Part shown: in pieces, positions 19,510 through 26,432 of the stretch
How positions within the stretch are numbered: the stretch's first letter is position 1
Layout: every line of letters begins with the position of its first letter
Origin: Acholeplasmataceae bacterium
GTDB taxonomy: Bacteria > Bacillota_I > Bacilli_A > ML615J-28 > CAG-313
Length of the DNA stretch: 44,863 nucleotides
Assembly: GCA_012838545.1 (NCBI GenBank)
Contig: DUPC01000049.1
Coordinates: 1-44,863, forward strand
Reading direction: 5' to 3'
The notes under the pieces: model-generated
Databases searched by the model: none
Seen by the model: only the letters and a program-made list of their open reading frames with translations
Told to the model about the DNA's origin: nothing
Made by a program: the position numbers and the translations under genes

Positions 19510-20175
19510 GTGCGATTGAAAAAAATTAAAAAAACCATTAAAGACAATTGGAAATTGGGCACCCCCAATGTTCTGGACCAATTAAAACAAAAACTTAGCT
19601 TTTCTCCTGTTAAAACCGTTAAAAAAGGACGACAACTTAAATGGAAGTTTTCTGTTACCTTTGCTTCCTTATTATTCTGTTTAGTTCTTGGAAGTTTATT
19701 ATTAAGGGAATTTGCTTTTCCTAAAAATAAAAACAGCGACATTATAGGAAACGAAGACGGCGGAATCAACGACCAAGATTCTAAATGGAAAAGCGATTCT
19801 GAATTAGATGAAGATCTATCGTATGACACAATCATTAGATATCAGATAGACGGTACCGATTTAACTCAATTGGAAAGCGAAAACGATGAAGTTATCGAAT
19901 TACTCGAAAACTTGCCGGTAAAGTCGATTACTCCGGATTCAATTGCCTTTGAAAATAATGATTCAGCGCCTAAATATGAGCGGGTTTGTATTTACTTAGA
20001 GTTTCCGAATCGAAATTTCAAAATCGTAAATATTAAGGACAAATATTTCTTAATCACTTCCGACAATTTTGAAAAGGAATATTTCGAAGTGACTGATGCT
20101 TCCACGCTTGAAGAGTTTTTAACGAAAAAAAACAAAAACCTTGGTTCGAACAATAACACCAACCAAAATCCATAA
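19510..20175 (+). CDS. Putative membrane anti-sigma factor
   Basis: No family recognised with certainty. The 221 residues comprise a basic cytoplasmic N terminus (1-45), one transmembrane helix (about 46-66, FSVTFASLLFCLVLGSLLL) and an extracytoplasmic part. The latter starts with an acidic linker and ends in a small alpha/beta-looking domain (about 100-205). Position after the ECF gene and the topology make it a candidate anti-sigma, but no zinc-binding HxxxCxxC motif is present. GTG at 19510 with GAAAGGAG nine bases upstream is the likely start. Its transcript ends at a strong hairpin that overlaps the next gene's start region. Confidence 0.6.
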   Translation: MRLKKIKKTIKDNWKLGTPNVLDQLKQKLSFSPVKTVKKGRQLKWKFSVTFASLLFCLVLGSLLLREFAFPKNKNSDIIGNEDGGINDQDSKWKSDSELDEDLSYDTIIRYQIDGTDLTQLESENDEVIELLENLPVKSITPDSIAFENNDSAPKYERVCIYLEFPNRNFKIVNIKDKYFLITSDNFEKEYFEVTDASTLEEFLTKKNKNLGSNNNTNQNP

Positions 20176-20182
20176 TTTAGGC

Positions 20183-20210
20183 ACCAATCCACCTTGTTAT
20201 TCATAAAGTA
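20183..20210 (+). promoter_or_regulatory. Candidate sigma-K-type promoter of the SpoVIF-like gene
   Basis: AC (20183-20184), exactly 17 bases, then CATAAAGTA (20202-20210), matching the B. subtilis sigma-K consensus AC-N17-CATAnnnTA as I recall it. Transcription would start near 20217, at the beginning of the ribosome-binding site. The -10 lies in the loop of the hairpin at 20186-20225. Confidence 0.5.
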
Positions 20211-20229
20211 ATAGCGAGGTGGATTTTTT
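20186..20229 (+). terminator. Terminator whose stem contains the next gene's ribosome-binding site
   Basis: A 16-pair stem with two wobbles: 20186-20201 pairs with 20210-20225 across the loop CATAAAGT, and a T run reaches 20229. The nine outer pairs (AATCCACCT with AGGTGGATT) are perfect. It ends the ECF/anti-sigma transcript. Its right arm is GAGGTGG, the ribosome-binding site of the ATG at 20230, so any read-through RNA would have that site locked in the stem. Confidence 0.85.
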
Positions 20230-20466
20230 ATGAATTTCAATAAAGTCTTGCAATTTTTGGCCGATAACAATATCCAACCCGCGGAGTTATTTGCGCTTGT
20301 GGAAAGAGTGCGCACCATGGATTTAACGGACGAAGAAGCGATTAGGAGTGTGATTCGCGAAGTGGCCAAAGTTGCCAATCGTCCGATTGATAAGGCGCAA
20401 GAAAACCGAATTGTCAAAGATATCATGAAAAATGGCATTAATGATAATCTCTTCAACTTATTGTAA
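20230..20466 (+). CDS. SpoVIF-like small sporulation protein
   Basis: A 78-residue soluble protein. The segment DLTDEEAIRSVIREVAKV followed by ANRPIDKAQENRIVKDIMKNG resembles stage VI sporulation protein F (SpoVIF/YjcC of B. subtilis), a spore-coat assembly factor made in the mother cell. The match is to the family pattern from memory. ATG at 20230 has GAGGTGG seven bases upstream. Supporting context is a sigma-K-like promoter immediately before it and several other sporulation-family genes in the window. If not SpoVIF it is an unassigned small protein, but it is clearly a gene with its own start signals and terminator. Confidence 0.65.
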   Translation: MNFNKVLQFLADNNIQPAELFALVERVRTMDLTDEEAIRSVIREVAKVANRPIDKAQENRIVKDIMKNGINDNLFNLL

Positions 20467-20508
20467 AAAGAGAAAAAATGGGGAAAACACCCCTTTTTCT
20501 TATTTTTT
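20466..20508 (+). terminator. Terminator after the SpoVIF-like gene
   Basis: An A-rich arm ending TGGGG pairs with CCCC followed by T-rich sequence, loop AAAACA, then TTTTTT. The GGGG/CCCC core is at 20480-20483 and 20490-20493. Confidence 0.75.
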
Positions 20509-20578
20509 AGAGGATTTTATTTTTTTTCTTTTTGAAGGTTTTTTCTTTGGGGGAAAACGAGCGATTTTATTATTATTT

Positions 20579-20607
20579 TTGACATCTTACCCTTACTGTG
20601 ATATAAT
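20579..20607 (+). promoter_or_regulatory. Consensus promoter of the CorC-like gene
   Basis: Perfect TTGACA (20579-20584), 17-base spacer, perfect TATAAT (20602-20607), plus extended TG at 20599-20600. This is the strongest housekeeping promoter seen in the window. Confidence 0.9.
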
Positions 20608-20634
20608 CATATGTAAAAGGAAGGTGTTGTTACC

Positions 20635-22083
20635 TTGAGTCCCCTCAGGTATAATTTTTTTACTAAATCAGCTCGTCTGGCGGAAATTGCGCTTGAAGCA
20701 AGCGAAGAAGGCCCCAGTCAGCTGAGTCAAACAACAATTAATTCAAATGCATTTATTATCTTATCAATCGTTCTTTTAATTCTTTTGCTTTTTTCCGCCT
20801 TTTTCTCCTCCAGCGAAACCTCGTTTTCGGCGGTAAATATTATTCGCTTAAAGAATTATGTTGAAGAAAAAAAACGGGGCGCGAAGAAAGCGTTGTGGAT
20901 TGCGGAACATTTTGACCGAACCCTTACGACATGCTTGGTTGGAAATAATTTTGTTAATATTGGCGCCACCACTGTTGGTGCTTATCTTATTACTCAATTA
21001 ATCAAAAATCCGACTGTCGCCAATATTGTAACAACATTTGTCATGACCATTATTGTTTTGATTTTTGGCGAAATTATTCCCAAAAGTTATGCCAAAGAAC
21101 ATCCGGAAGAAATGACTTTATTTTTATCGGGCTTCATGTACTTTTTAATCAAAATTTCATACCCATTTGTTGTGTTTTTCCTTTGGCTTAAAAAAGCCTT
21201 TGTGAGAAAACAAGAAATGCTTCCGACCGTAACCGAATCGGAATTGGAAACAATTATCGAAACGATGGAGGATCAAGGCGTTATCAACAGTATGGATGCA
21301 GATTTATTGCAAGGTGTTATCGATATCGGGGAACGAACCGTAAATGATATCATGACACCGCGTGTCGATGTAATCGGCGTGGAAATCAATATGACACCCG
21401 AGGAAATTAAAGATTTATTCTTTAAATATAAATACTCGCGTATGCCGGTTTATAAAGAAGACCGTGACCATATTATCGGTATTCTTACCGAACGCGATTT
21501 CTTTACCGCTTATATTAAAAAGCAAAAAAATGATTTGCGCACTTTGGTCAGCACACCGCTTTACGTATCCAAAGAGTTAAAGGTCGATGATTTGATACGC
21601 AAAATGCAAGCCGCAAAAAAACACTTCGCCATCGTTTCCGATGAATATGGCGGAACCAGCGGAATTGTGACGCTTGAAGATGCTCTCGAGGAATTATTTG
21701 GAGAAATCTACGACGAACATGACGATGATGAAGACCAAGTTCAACATTTGGTTAAACTAGACGATTATACTTACACGGTATCGGCCGATTTATTGGTAGA
21801 AGAACTTGCGGATACATTGGAACTGGGAAAAGTTCCTGAAACAACCTATCCAACCGTAGGGGGCTTTTTGTATGGCTTGGTTGAAGAATTGCCATATGAA
21901 GGTCAAGTGGTCGATTATCCAAGTTATATTTATGAAAATGACGAAAACGGACTGATTGTTGAAACCCCGATTACATTACGGTTTACCCTTTTATCGGTAG
22001 TGGAAAGAAGGATTTTTAAAGCTCGTTTAGAAATTATCAATTCAAAAAATCAAGAATATAAAGAACAAAAGAATCAAGATTAA
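20635..22083 (+). CDS. CNNM/CorC-HlyC family membrane transporter
   Basis: Membrane protein of the hemolysin-C/CorC (CNNM) family, usually linked to magnesium or other divalent-ion transport or resistance. Its 482 residues include an N-terminal extension, a CNNM membrane domain (first helix about 43-65, with SSSETSFSAVN) and paired CBS domains from VNDIMTPRVDV to GTSGIVTLEDALEELFG. An acidic EHDDDEDQ linker and a CorC_HlyC C-terminal domain follow. TTG at 20635 has AAGGAAGGTG upstream; no better in-frame start precedes the membrane domain. It is transcribed alone from the consensus promoter upstream. Confidence 0.9.
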   Translation: MSPLRYNFFTKSARLAEIALEASEEGPSQLSQTTINSNAFIILSIVLLILLLFSAFFSSSETSFSAVNIIRLKNYVEEKKRGAKKALWIAEHFDRTLTTCLVGNNFVNIGATTVGAYLITQLIKNPTVANIVTTFVMTIIVLIFGEIIPKSYAKEHPEEMTLFLSGFMYFLIKISYPFVVFFLWLKKAFVRKQEMLPTVTESELETIIETMEDQGVINSMDADLLQGVIDIGERTVNDIMTPRVDVIGVEINMTPEEIKDLFFKYKYSRMPVYKEDRDHIIGILTERDFFTAYIKKQKNDLRTLVSTPLYVSKELKVDDLIRKMQAAKKHFAIVSDEYGGTSGIVTLEDALEELFGEIYDEHDDDEDQVQHLVKLDDYTYTVSADLLVEELADTLELGKVPETTYPTVGGFLYGLVEELPYEGQVVDYPSYIYENDENGLIVETPITLRFTLLSVVERRIFKARLEIINSKNQEYKEQKNQD

Positions 22084-22084
22084 A

Positions 22085-22112
22085 AGGGCAGGCGTTTTAG
22101 ACTGCCCTCTTA
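22085..22112 (+). terminator. Terminator after the CorC-like gene
   Basis: AGGGCAG (22085-22091) pairs perfectly with CTGCCCT (22102-22108), ten-base loop. The following CTTAAATATTTT is a poor T tract, so read-through into tldD is likely. Confidence 0.6.
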
Positions 22113-22136
22113 AATATTTTAGAAATGGAGGAAGCT

Positions 22137-23522
22137 ATGAAAACAATTACTCAAGATCAAGCGCGAGAAATATTAACGCTTGCGCTATCAACTGGTGGCG
22201 AGTTTGCAGAAGTGTTCATGGAAGACACTTTATACGATACAATTGAAATGACTTCCGGTAATGTTACCCGCTCGACGACATCTCATGTCAAAGGCGCTGC
22301 TTTACGGATTCTCAAAGATGGTATGGAAGTCAACGGAAGTATCTCCGATGCCACATTTGACAAACTCACAAGCCTTGCCCAAAAATTAGCCAGCACCTTT
22401 ACGGAAAAGAAAATAACGGAAATTGAATCATTCAAAGAAGTAAAAGTCGGCGGACAGGTCAAAATTAACAAAAATAACACCAACGTCGATCCAATTAAAT
22501 TATTATTGGATGCATCGAATGCAGCGAAAGAATTTGACAAAGAAATCGTTCAAGTAATCGGCAACTTCTGGCGCCGTCACCAAAACATCCACGTTTTCGC
22601 AAGCGACGGCACATGGGCTTTTGATGAAAGATGTCAAACCCGTTTGGCCATGTCAGCGGTTGCAAGCGATGGCAAAAACATGCAAACGATTAGCGATTCC
22701 TTTGGCCGTAACCAAGGTTTGGAAATGTTCGAAGGTTTTGATCCTGTGGCCTTTGGTCGCGATATCGCTTCCAGCGCTGTCACGATGTTGCATGCAGAAG
22801 AAATGGTTGGAGGCGAAATGCCGGTGGTCATTCACAATTCCTTTGGTGGGGTTATTCTTCATGAAGCTTGTGGTCACTCCTTGGAAGCAACTTCGGTGGC
22901 AAAAGGTTTAAGCGTATTTTGCGGAAAACTCGGCCAACAAATTGCCAACCCTATTGTTACAGCGGTTGATAGCGGTTTAGACGAAAATGCTTGGGGTTCA
23001 ATTAACGTTGACGACGAAGGTACCCCTGCCAAACGCAATGTCTTAATCGAAAACGGAATATTGAAATCATATCTTGTGGACAAACGCAATGCGAAAAAAA
23101 TGAACCATCCGATTACCGGTTCATCGAGAAGAGAATCCTACAAATACCAAACAACTTCGCGGATGACCAATACGTACTTCTTGAACGGAACCAGAACATT
23201 TGAAGAAATAATCGCGGCTACCAAGAAAGGCCTTTTCGCAAAACGCATGGGTGGCGGTTCTGTCAATCCAGCCACAGGCGAATTTAATTTTGCGGTTATG
23301 GAAGGTTACTTAATTGAAGACGGCAAAATCACCAAACCAGTTCGCGGTGCGACCTTAGTCGGTTCCGGTAAGGATGTTCTATTACGCATCGATATGATTG
23401 CAAACAACTTAAGCCATGGCCATGGTATGTGCGGATCATTAAGCGGTTCCATCCCAACCAATGTCGGTCAACCAACGATTCGCGTGTCCCATTTGACCGT
23501 CGGTGGCAAAGGAGGCATGTAA
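22137..23522 (+). CDS. tldD: TldD family metallopeptidase
   Basis: Catalytic subunit of the TldD/TldE (PmbA) protease, known in E. coli for CcdA degradation and microcin B17 maturation; its role in Bacillota is not established. The zinc motif HEACGH (HExxxH) is intact in GGVILHEACGHSLEAT. The C terminus carries the TldD/PmbA domain (GATLVGSGKDVLLRIDMI, HGMCGSLSGSIPTNVGQP). ATG at 22137 is chosen because GGAGG is six bases upstream; an ATG at 22125 overlaps that site. This gives 461 residues. The partner gene follows after one base. Confidence 0.95.
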   Translation: MKTITQDQAREILTLALSTGGEFAEVFMEDTLYDTIEMTSGNVTRSTTSHVKGAALRILKDGMEVNGSISDATFDKLTSLAQKLASTFTEKKITEIESFKEVKVGGQVKINKNNTNVDPIKLLLDASNAAKEFDKEIVQVIGNFWRRHQNIHVFASDGTWAFDERCQTRLAMSAVASDGKNMQTISDSFGRNQGLEMFEGFDPVAFGRDIASSAVTMLHAEEMVGGEMPVVIHNSFGGVILHEACGHSLEATSVAKGLSVFCGKLGQQIANPIVTAVDSGLDENAWGSINVDDEGTPAKRNVLIENGILKSYLVDKRNAKKMNHPITGSSRRESYKYQTTSRMTNTYFLNGTRTFEEIIAATKKGLFAKRMGGGSVNPATGEFNFAVMEGYLIEDGKITKPVRGATLVGSGKDVLLRIDMIANNLSHGHGMCGSLSGSIPTNVGQPTIRVSHLTVGGKGGM

Positions 23523-23523
23523 A

Positions 23524-24849
23524 ATGAAATATGCGGAAATAATTGCCAAAGGTAAAGCATTAGGCTTAACCGACCTTGAAATTTACCTTCAAACGAGTAA
23601 TGGCATGAACATGCGTTTATTTGAAGGAACTCTTGATACTTACAATGAAAAATCGTATTTCGGGATTGCCATTCGCGGTTTATTTGAAGACAAAATGGGT
23701 TTTGCTTATGCCGAAACGCTCGACAATATTGATGAACTGCTTGAAAAAGTAATCCAAAATGCCAAAAACTTAAATTCATCCGAAAAAGAAATTATTTATG
23801 ACGGGTCAGGAACATACCAATCCGTAAAAGAAGAAGTAGCCGATTTCCAAAAGTATTCGAATCAAGATAAGATTCAAATGCTTCAAAAATTGGAAAAATC
23901 GATTCTTGACAGTGACGAAAGGATAAAAAAAGTTTCTTATTGCAACTATCAAGAAAATGCGGTTGTTACCCAAATCATCAATTCCAAAGGGGTAAACTTA
24001 ACCCGTAACCTTTCTTATTCGACGGTGTTTGCGGGGGCGGTAGCGGAAGAAAACGGCGAAACAGCTGTCGGTTTTTCCGACGACATCGGTTATGAATTTG
24101 AAAATTTGGAACTCGAACGCATTCGCAAAGAAGTAGTTGAAGATGCAACTGGTACATTGGGGGCCGGAACCATTGAAACCGGCACTTATCCGGTAGTCTT
24201 CCGCCGTTCGGTGGCAACCGAATTGCTTCAGGCTTTCTCCGGTCTTTTCTCAGGCGAAGCCGCCAAGAGAAACCTTACGCTTCTTAAAGGCAAAGAAGGC
24301 GAAAAAGTTTTTGGTGACAACATTACGATTTATGATGATCCATTTGTTGAAAACGCCATCGTCAAGATTCCGTTTGACGATGAGGGGGTTCCATGTTTTA
24401 CCAAAACCCTCGTGGAAAACGGCGCGTTCAAGATGTTTTTGCATAACTTGGCAACGGCAGACTTTTTCAAAACCTCATCAACAGGAAATGGTTTCAAAAA
24501 CTCTGTCGCATCCAGCGTTAGAGTTGGTCCAACCAACCTTTACTTAAAACCGGGGGAAAAATCATTTGACGATTTAATAAAATCCCTGGATTCCGGAATC
24601 TATGTAACGGAAATTAACGGATTGCACTCCGGGGCTAACCCAATTTCCGGTGCTTTCAATGTTCAAGGAACCGGTTATTATGTAAAAGACGGCAAAATCG
24701 ATCGGCCAATCACCCTTTTTGTCATTTCGGGTAATTTTCTTGAAATGCTAAATGAAGTCGAATTAATTGCCAACGATTTGGAAAAACGCTTTATCGGCGT
24801 CGCATCACCTGCCATCAAAGTACGCAGATTAAAAATCTCAGGCAAATAA
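23524..24849 (+). CDS. pmbA: TldE/PmbA family protein
   Basis: Non-catalytic partner of TldD. The 441-residue protein shares the PmbA/TldD fold (IPFDDEGVPCFTKTLVENG, FNVQGTGYYVKDGKIDRPI) but has no HExxxH zinc motif. ATG at 23524 has GGAGG at 23512-23516; the upstream in-frame TTG lies inside tldD and is rejected. It ends at a strong bidirectional terminator. Confidence 0.95.
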   Translation: MKYAEIIAKGKALGLTDLEIYLQTSNGMNMRLFEGTLDTYNEKSYFGIAIRGLFEDKMGFAYAETLDNIDELLEKVIQNAKNLNSSEKEIIYDGSGTYQSVKEEVADFQKYSNQDKIQMLQKLEKSILDSDERIKKVSYCNYQENAVVTQIINSKGVNLTRNLSYSTVFAGAVAEENGETAVGFSDDIGYEFENLELERIRKEVVEDATGTLGAGTIETGTYPVVFRRSVATELLQAFSGLFSGEAAKRNLTLLKGKEGEKVFGDNITIYDDPFVENAIVKIPFDDEGVPCFTKTLVENGAFKMFLHNLATADFFKTSSTGNGFKNSVASSVRVGPTNLYLKPGEKSFDDLIKSLDSGIYVTEINGLHSGANPISGAFNVQGTGYYVKDGKIDRPITLFVISGNFLEMLNEVELIANDLEKRFIGVASPAIKVRRLKISGK

Positions 24850-24871
24850 ACTTAAAACAAATCCCATAAGA

Positions 24872-24901
24872 AAAGCTAGCGGTTTTTTCGCCGCTAGCTT
24901 T
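24872..24901. terminator. Bidirectional terminator
   Basis: Perfect 11-pair stem AAAGCTAGCGG (24872-24882) with CCGCTAGCTTT (24891-24901), loop TTTTTTCG. It ends tldD-pmbA from the left and the thiT operon from the right, whose last stop codon lies inside it. Confidence 0.85.
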
Positions 24902-25397
24902 CATTATGCAAAAATTCTTTGAATTCGCTTTCGTTTAATAACTGGATGCCGTAGACATTCGTTTCAGGTCCCACAAATACCATCTCGTTTTCATTGATGT
25001 ATTTGACTTTCTTTTTGGCATCCGGGGTTAACACGACGATTTTTTTCGTTTGTTCGTCAGTTTGATAATTCATGAATTTGCCAATACCGGGAAGGTATTT
25101 TTTTATTGGCTGGACTTTACCTGGTGTATTGCCGGCGCCATACCTTAATTCCCAGGTTGTTTTGGCATTGATAATTATTTCTGCATATTTCGGAATGACG
25201 ATAACCTTGACATGGTATGTTACCCCATCGCGTTCAAAGGCGAAATCGTAAGGCAAACCCCGGTTTTCGATTGGAGACGAATCCCCTATCCATTGCTTGA
25301 TTTTTCTTGCCTTGGTTCTTTTCATAATCAAAGGCTGACAAAATTGATAGGTTAAAAGAATTGCACCAAGCGCAAAAAGAATCAGCAGTAATTCCAT
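24894..25397 (-). CDS. Unknown membrane-anchored protein in the thiT operon
   Basis: I do not recognise a family. The 167-residue protein has one N-terminal membrane helix (about 2-22, LLLILFALGAILLTYQFC), a basic stretch (MKRTKARKIKQW) and a soluble alpha/beta-looking domain. It resembles a DUF-type anchored cytoplasmic protein with no catalytic motif I can name. ATG at 25397 has AGGAGT seven bases upstream. It lies nine bases after thiT with no promoter between, so it is under the same TPP riboswitch. That makes a thiamine-linked role possible but unproven. Confidence 0.8.
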   Translation of the reverse strand: MELLLILFALGAILLTYQFCQPLIMKRTKARKIKQWIGDSSPIENRGLPYDFAFERDGVTYHVKVIVIPKYAEIIINAKTTWELRYGAGNTPGKVQPIKKYLPGIGKFMNYQTDEQTKKIVVLTPDAKKKVKYINENEMVFVGPETNVYGIQLLNESEFKEFLHNES

Positions 25398-25406
25398 AAC
25401 AAACTC

Positions 25407-25955
25407 CTAATAAAATTGTTCATTGGTAATGTATTTGTGCAACAAAACTCCCAATAAAGTGGTTAGGACAATCGATGGGCCCATGAAAGAAAGATTGTAA
25501 ATGATAAAGGAGAAAAACCAAACTTGGTTTTTGTACTCATCCGGTGTGTATTCAGAAAAGAAGAAGACTCCGGACAATCCATGCATAACCCATCTGATTA
25601 TTCCTACGCCCACAAAAGCCAGGATAAAGTAAAGCATTTTTTCTTTTCGTTTATGGATTAGTCCCGACAATCCCAAAGCACCAAAGGCTAGGAAATAATC
25701 AAAGATAAAGGACCCCCAGTGAAAAGAGTAACCGTCAATAATGTAATTGACAATCGCGAAAGTGATACCCCCGGCTATTCCCCAACCTACACCCCGGCGA
25801 ATACCGATGATAATCAAAGGCAACATCGTAATCCAAATGCTTCCTCCATATGGCAAAAAGTTGAGAAAACCTAAGGATTTTTTAATAAATTCGAGCACTA
25901 CGGCCATCGCTACCAGGATAGCCGTTTCGGATAAAGACAATATTTGTTTTTTCAT
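25407..25955 (-). CDS. thiT: Thiamine ECF transporter substrate-binding component
   Basis: S-component of an energy-coupling-factor transporter that captures thiamine and works with shared EcfAA'T units encoded elsewhere. The 182-residue protein has six hydrophobic helices. ThiT features visible are ETAILVAMAVVLEF in helix 1, the GGSIWITMLPL segment before helix 2 and the conserved aromatic region GYSFHWGSFIFDYFLAF. A TPP riboswitch directly upstream confirms the substrate. ATG at 25955 has AAAGGA upstream; no thiamine biosynthesis genes are nearby, suggesting reliance on uptake. Confidence 0.95.
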   Translation of the reverse strand: MKKQILSLSETAILVAMAVVLEFIKKSLGFLNFLPYGGSIWITMLPLIIIGIRRGVGWGIAGGITFAIVNYIIDGYSFHWGSFIFDYFLAFGALGLSGLIHKRKEKMLYFILAFVGVGIIRWVMHGLSGVFFFSEYTPDEYKNQVWFFSFIIYNLSFMGPSIVLTTLLGVLLHKYITNEQFY

Positions 25956-25988
25956 TTCATTTCCTTTCCCAATAACAGGAAATATTTT

Positions 25989-26072
25989 TCCCTACGCTAG
26001 CATTACCTAGATCAGGTTAATGGGTCGTTATTTTAAAAAAATAACCTCTCAGCCATAATAGCTCCCCGTTAT
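25989..26072 (-). ncRNA. TPP riboswitch (THI element)
   Basis: Read leftward, conserved blocks appear in order: ACGGGGAGC, GCTGAGAGG, a P3-type hairpin, GACCC, then ACCTGATCTAGGTAATGC and TAGCGTAGGGAA. These are the thiamine pyrophosphate aptamer signatures. Only about 33 bases separate it from the thiT start and no terminator is present. A TTTCC stretch (25985-25975 area) could pair with the GGAAA of the ribosome-binding region, so control is probably at translation initiation. Confidence 0.96.
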
Positions 26073-26091
26073 TGTCTATTTTTCTAACTGT

Positions 26092-26120
26092 ATTATACCA
26101 AAATTTTTCATTATTTTTCA
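26092..26120 (-). promoter_or_regulatory. Promoter of the riboswitch-thiT operon
   Basis: Read leftward: TGAAAA (26120-26115), 17-base spacer, TATAAT (26097-26092) preceded by an extended -10 TG. Transcription would start about 15 bases before the aptamer. Confidence 0.75.
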
Positions 26121-26319
26121 AGAAATATGCAAAAGGGTGAAAAAAACACAATTTAAAGTTTGAAAAAAATTTTTTATTTTTAGTCCGAAAAAAGGTTTTC
26201 TTTAAAAACCAAGAAAAAAATGCCAAGTCAGGTAACACTTACACTGATTTGCCCCAAAAAAAGGGACAAAAAGGAGGAAAAAGCGTTTTTCTATCAAGAA
26301 AATACGCTATTTCATTAAC
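26121..26319. other. AT-rich divergent intergenic region with short hairpins
   Basis: Between the thiT and nrdD promoters I see no credible gene. It contains hairpin-forming stretches: GGTTTT/AAAACC (about 26193-26210) and GCGTTTTTC with GAAAATACGC (about 26283-26306). Read leftward, the second is followed by TTTTT and resembles a terminator, yet no leftward gene enters it. It also contains an AAGGAGG (26271-26277) with no start codon in place. Confidence 0.4.
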
Positions 26320-26348
26320 TTGACTTTAATTATTTTTTTCCGTATAAT
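26320..26348 (+). promoter_or_regulatory. Promoter of nrdD-nrdG
   Basis: TTGACT (26320-26325), 17-base spacer, TATAAT (26343-26348). The roughly 75-base leader can form a loose stem between ATTCC (26362-26366) and GGAAT (26394-26398). I do not see a clear NrdR box pair. Confidence 0.85.
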
Positions 26349-26432
26349 ACTATCGTTATCTATTCCTTATTTTGTCAATCATTGTCGAAAAAGGGAATCA
26401 ATATACGTTAAAACTAGAAAGAAGGATACACC

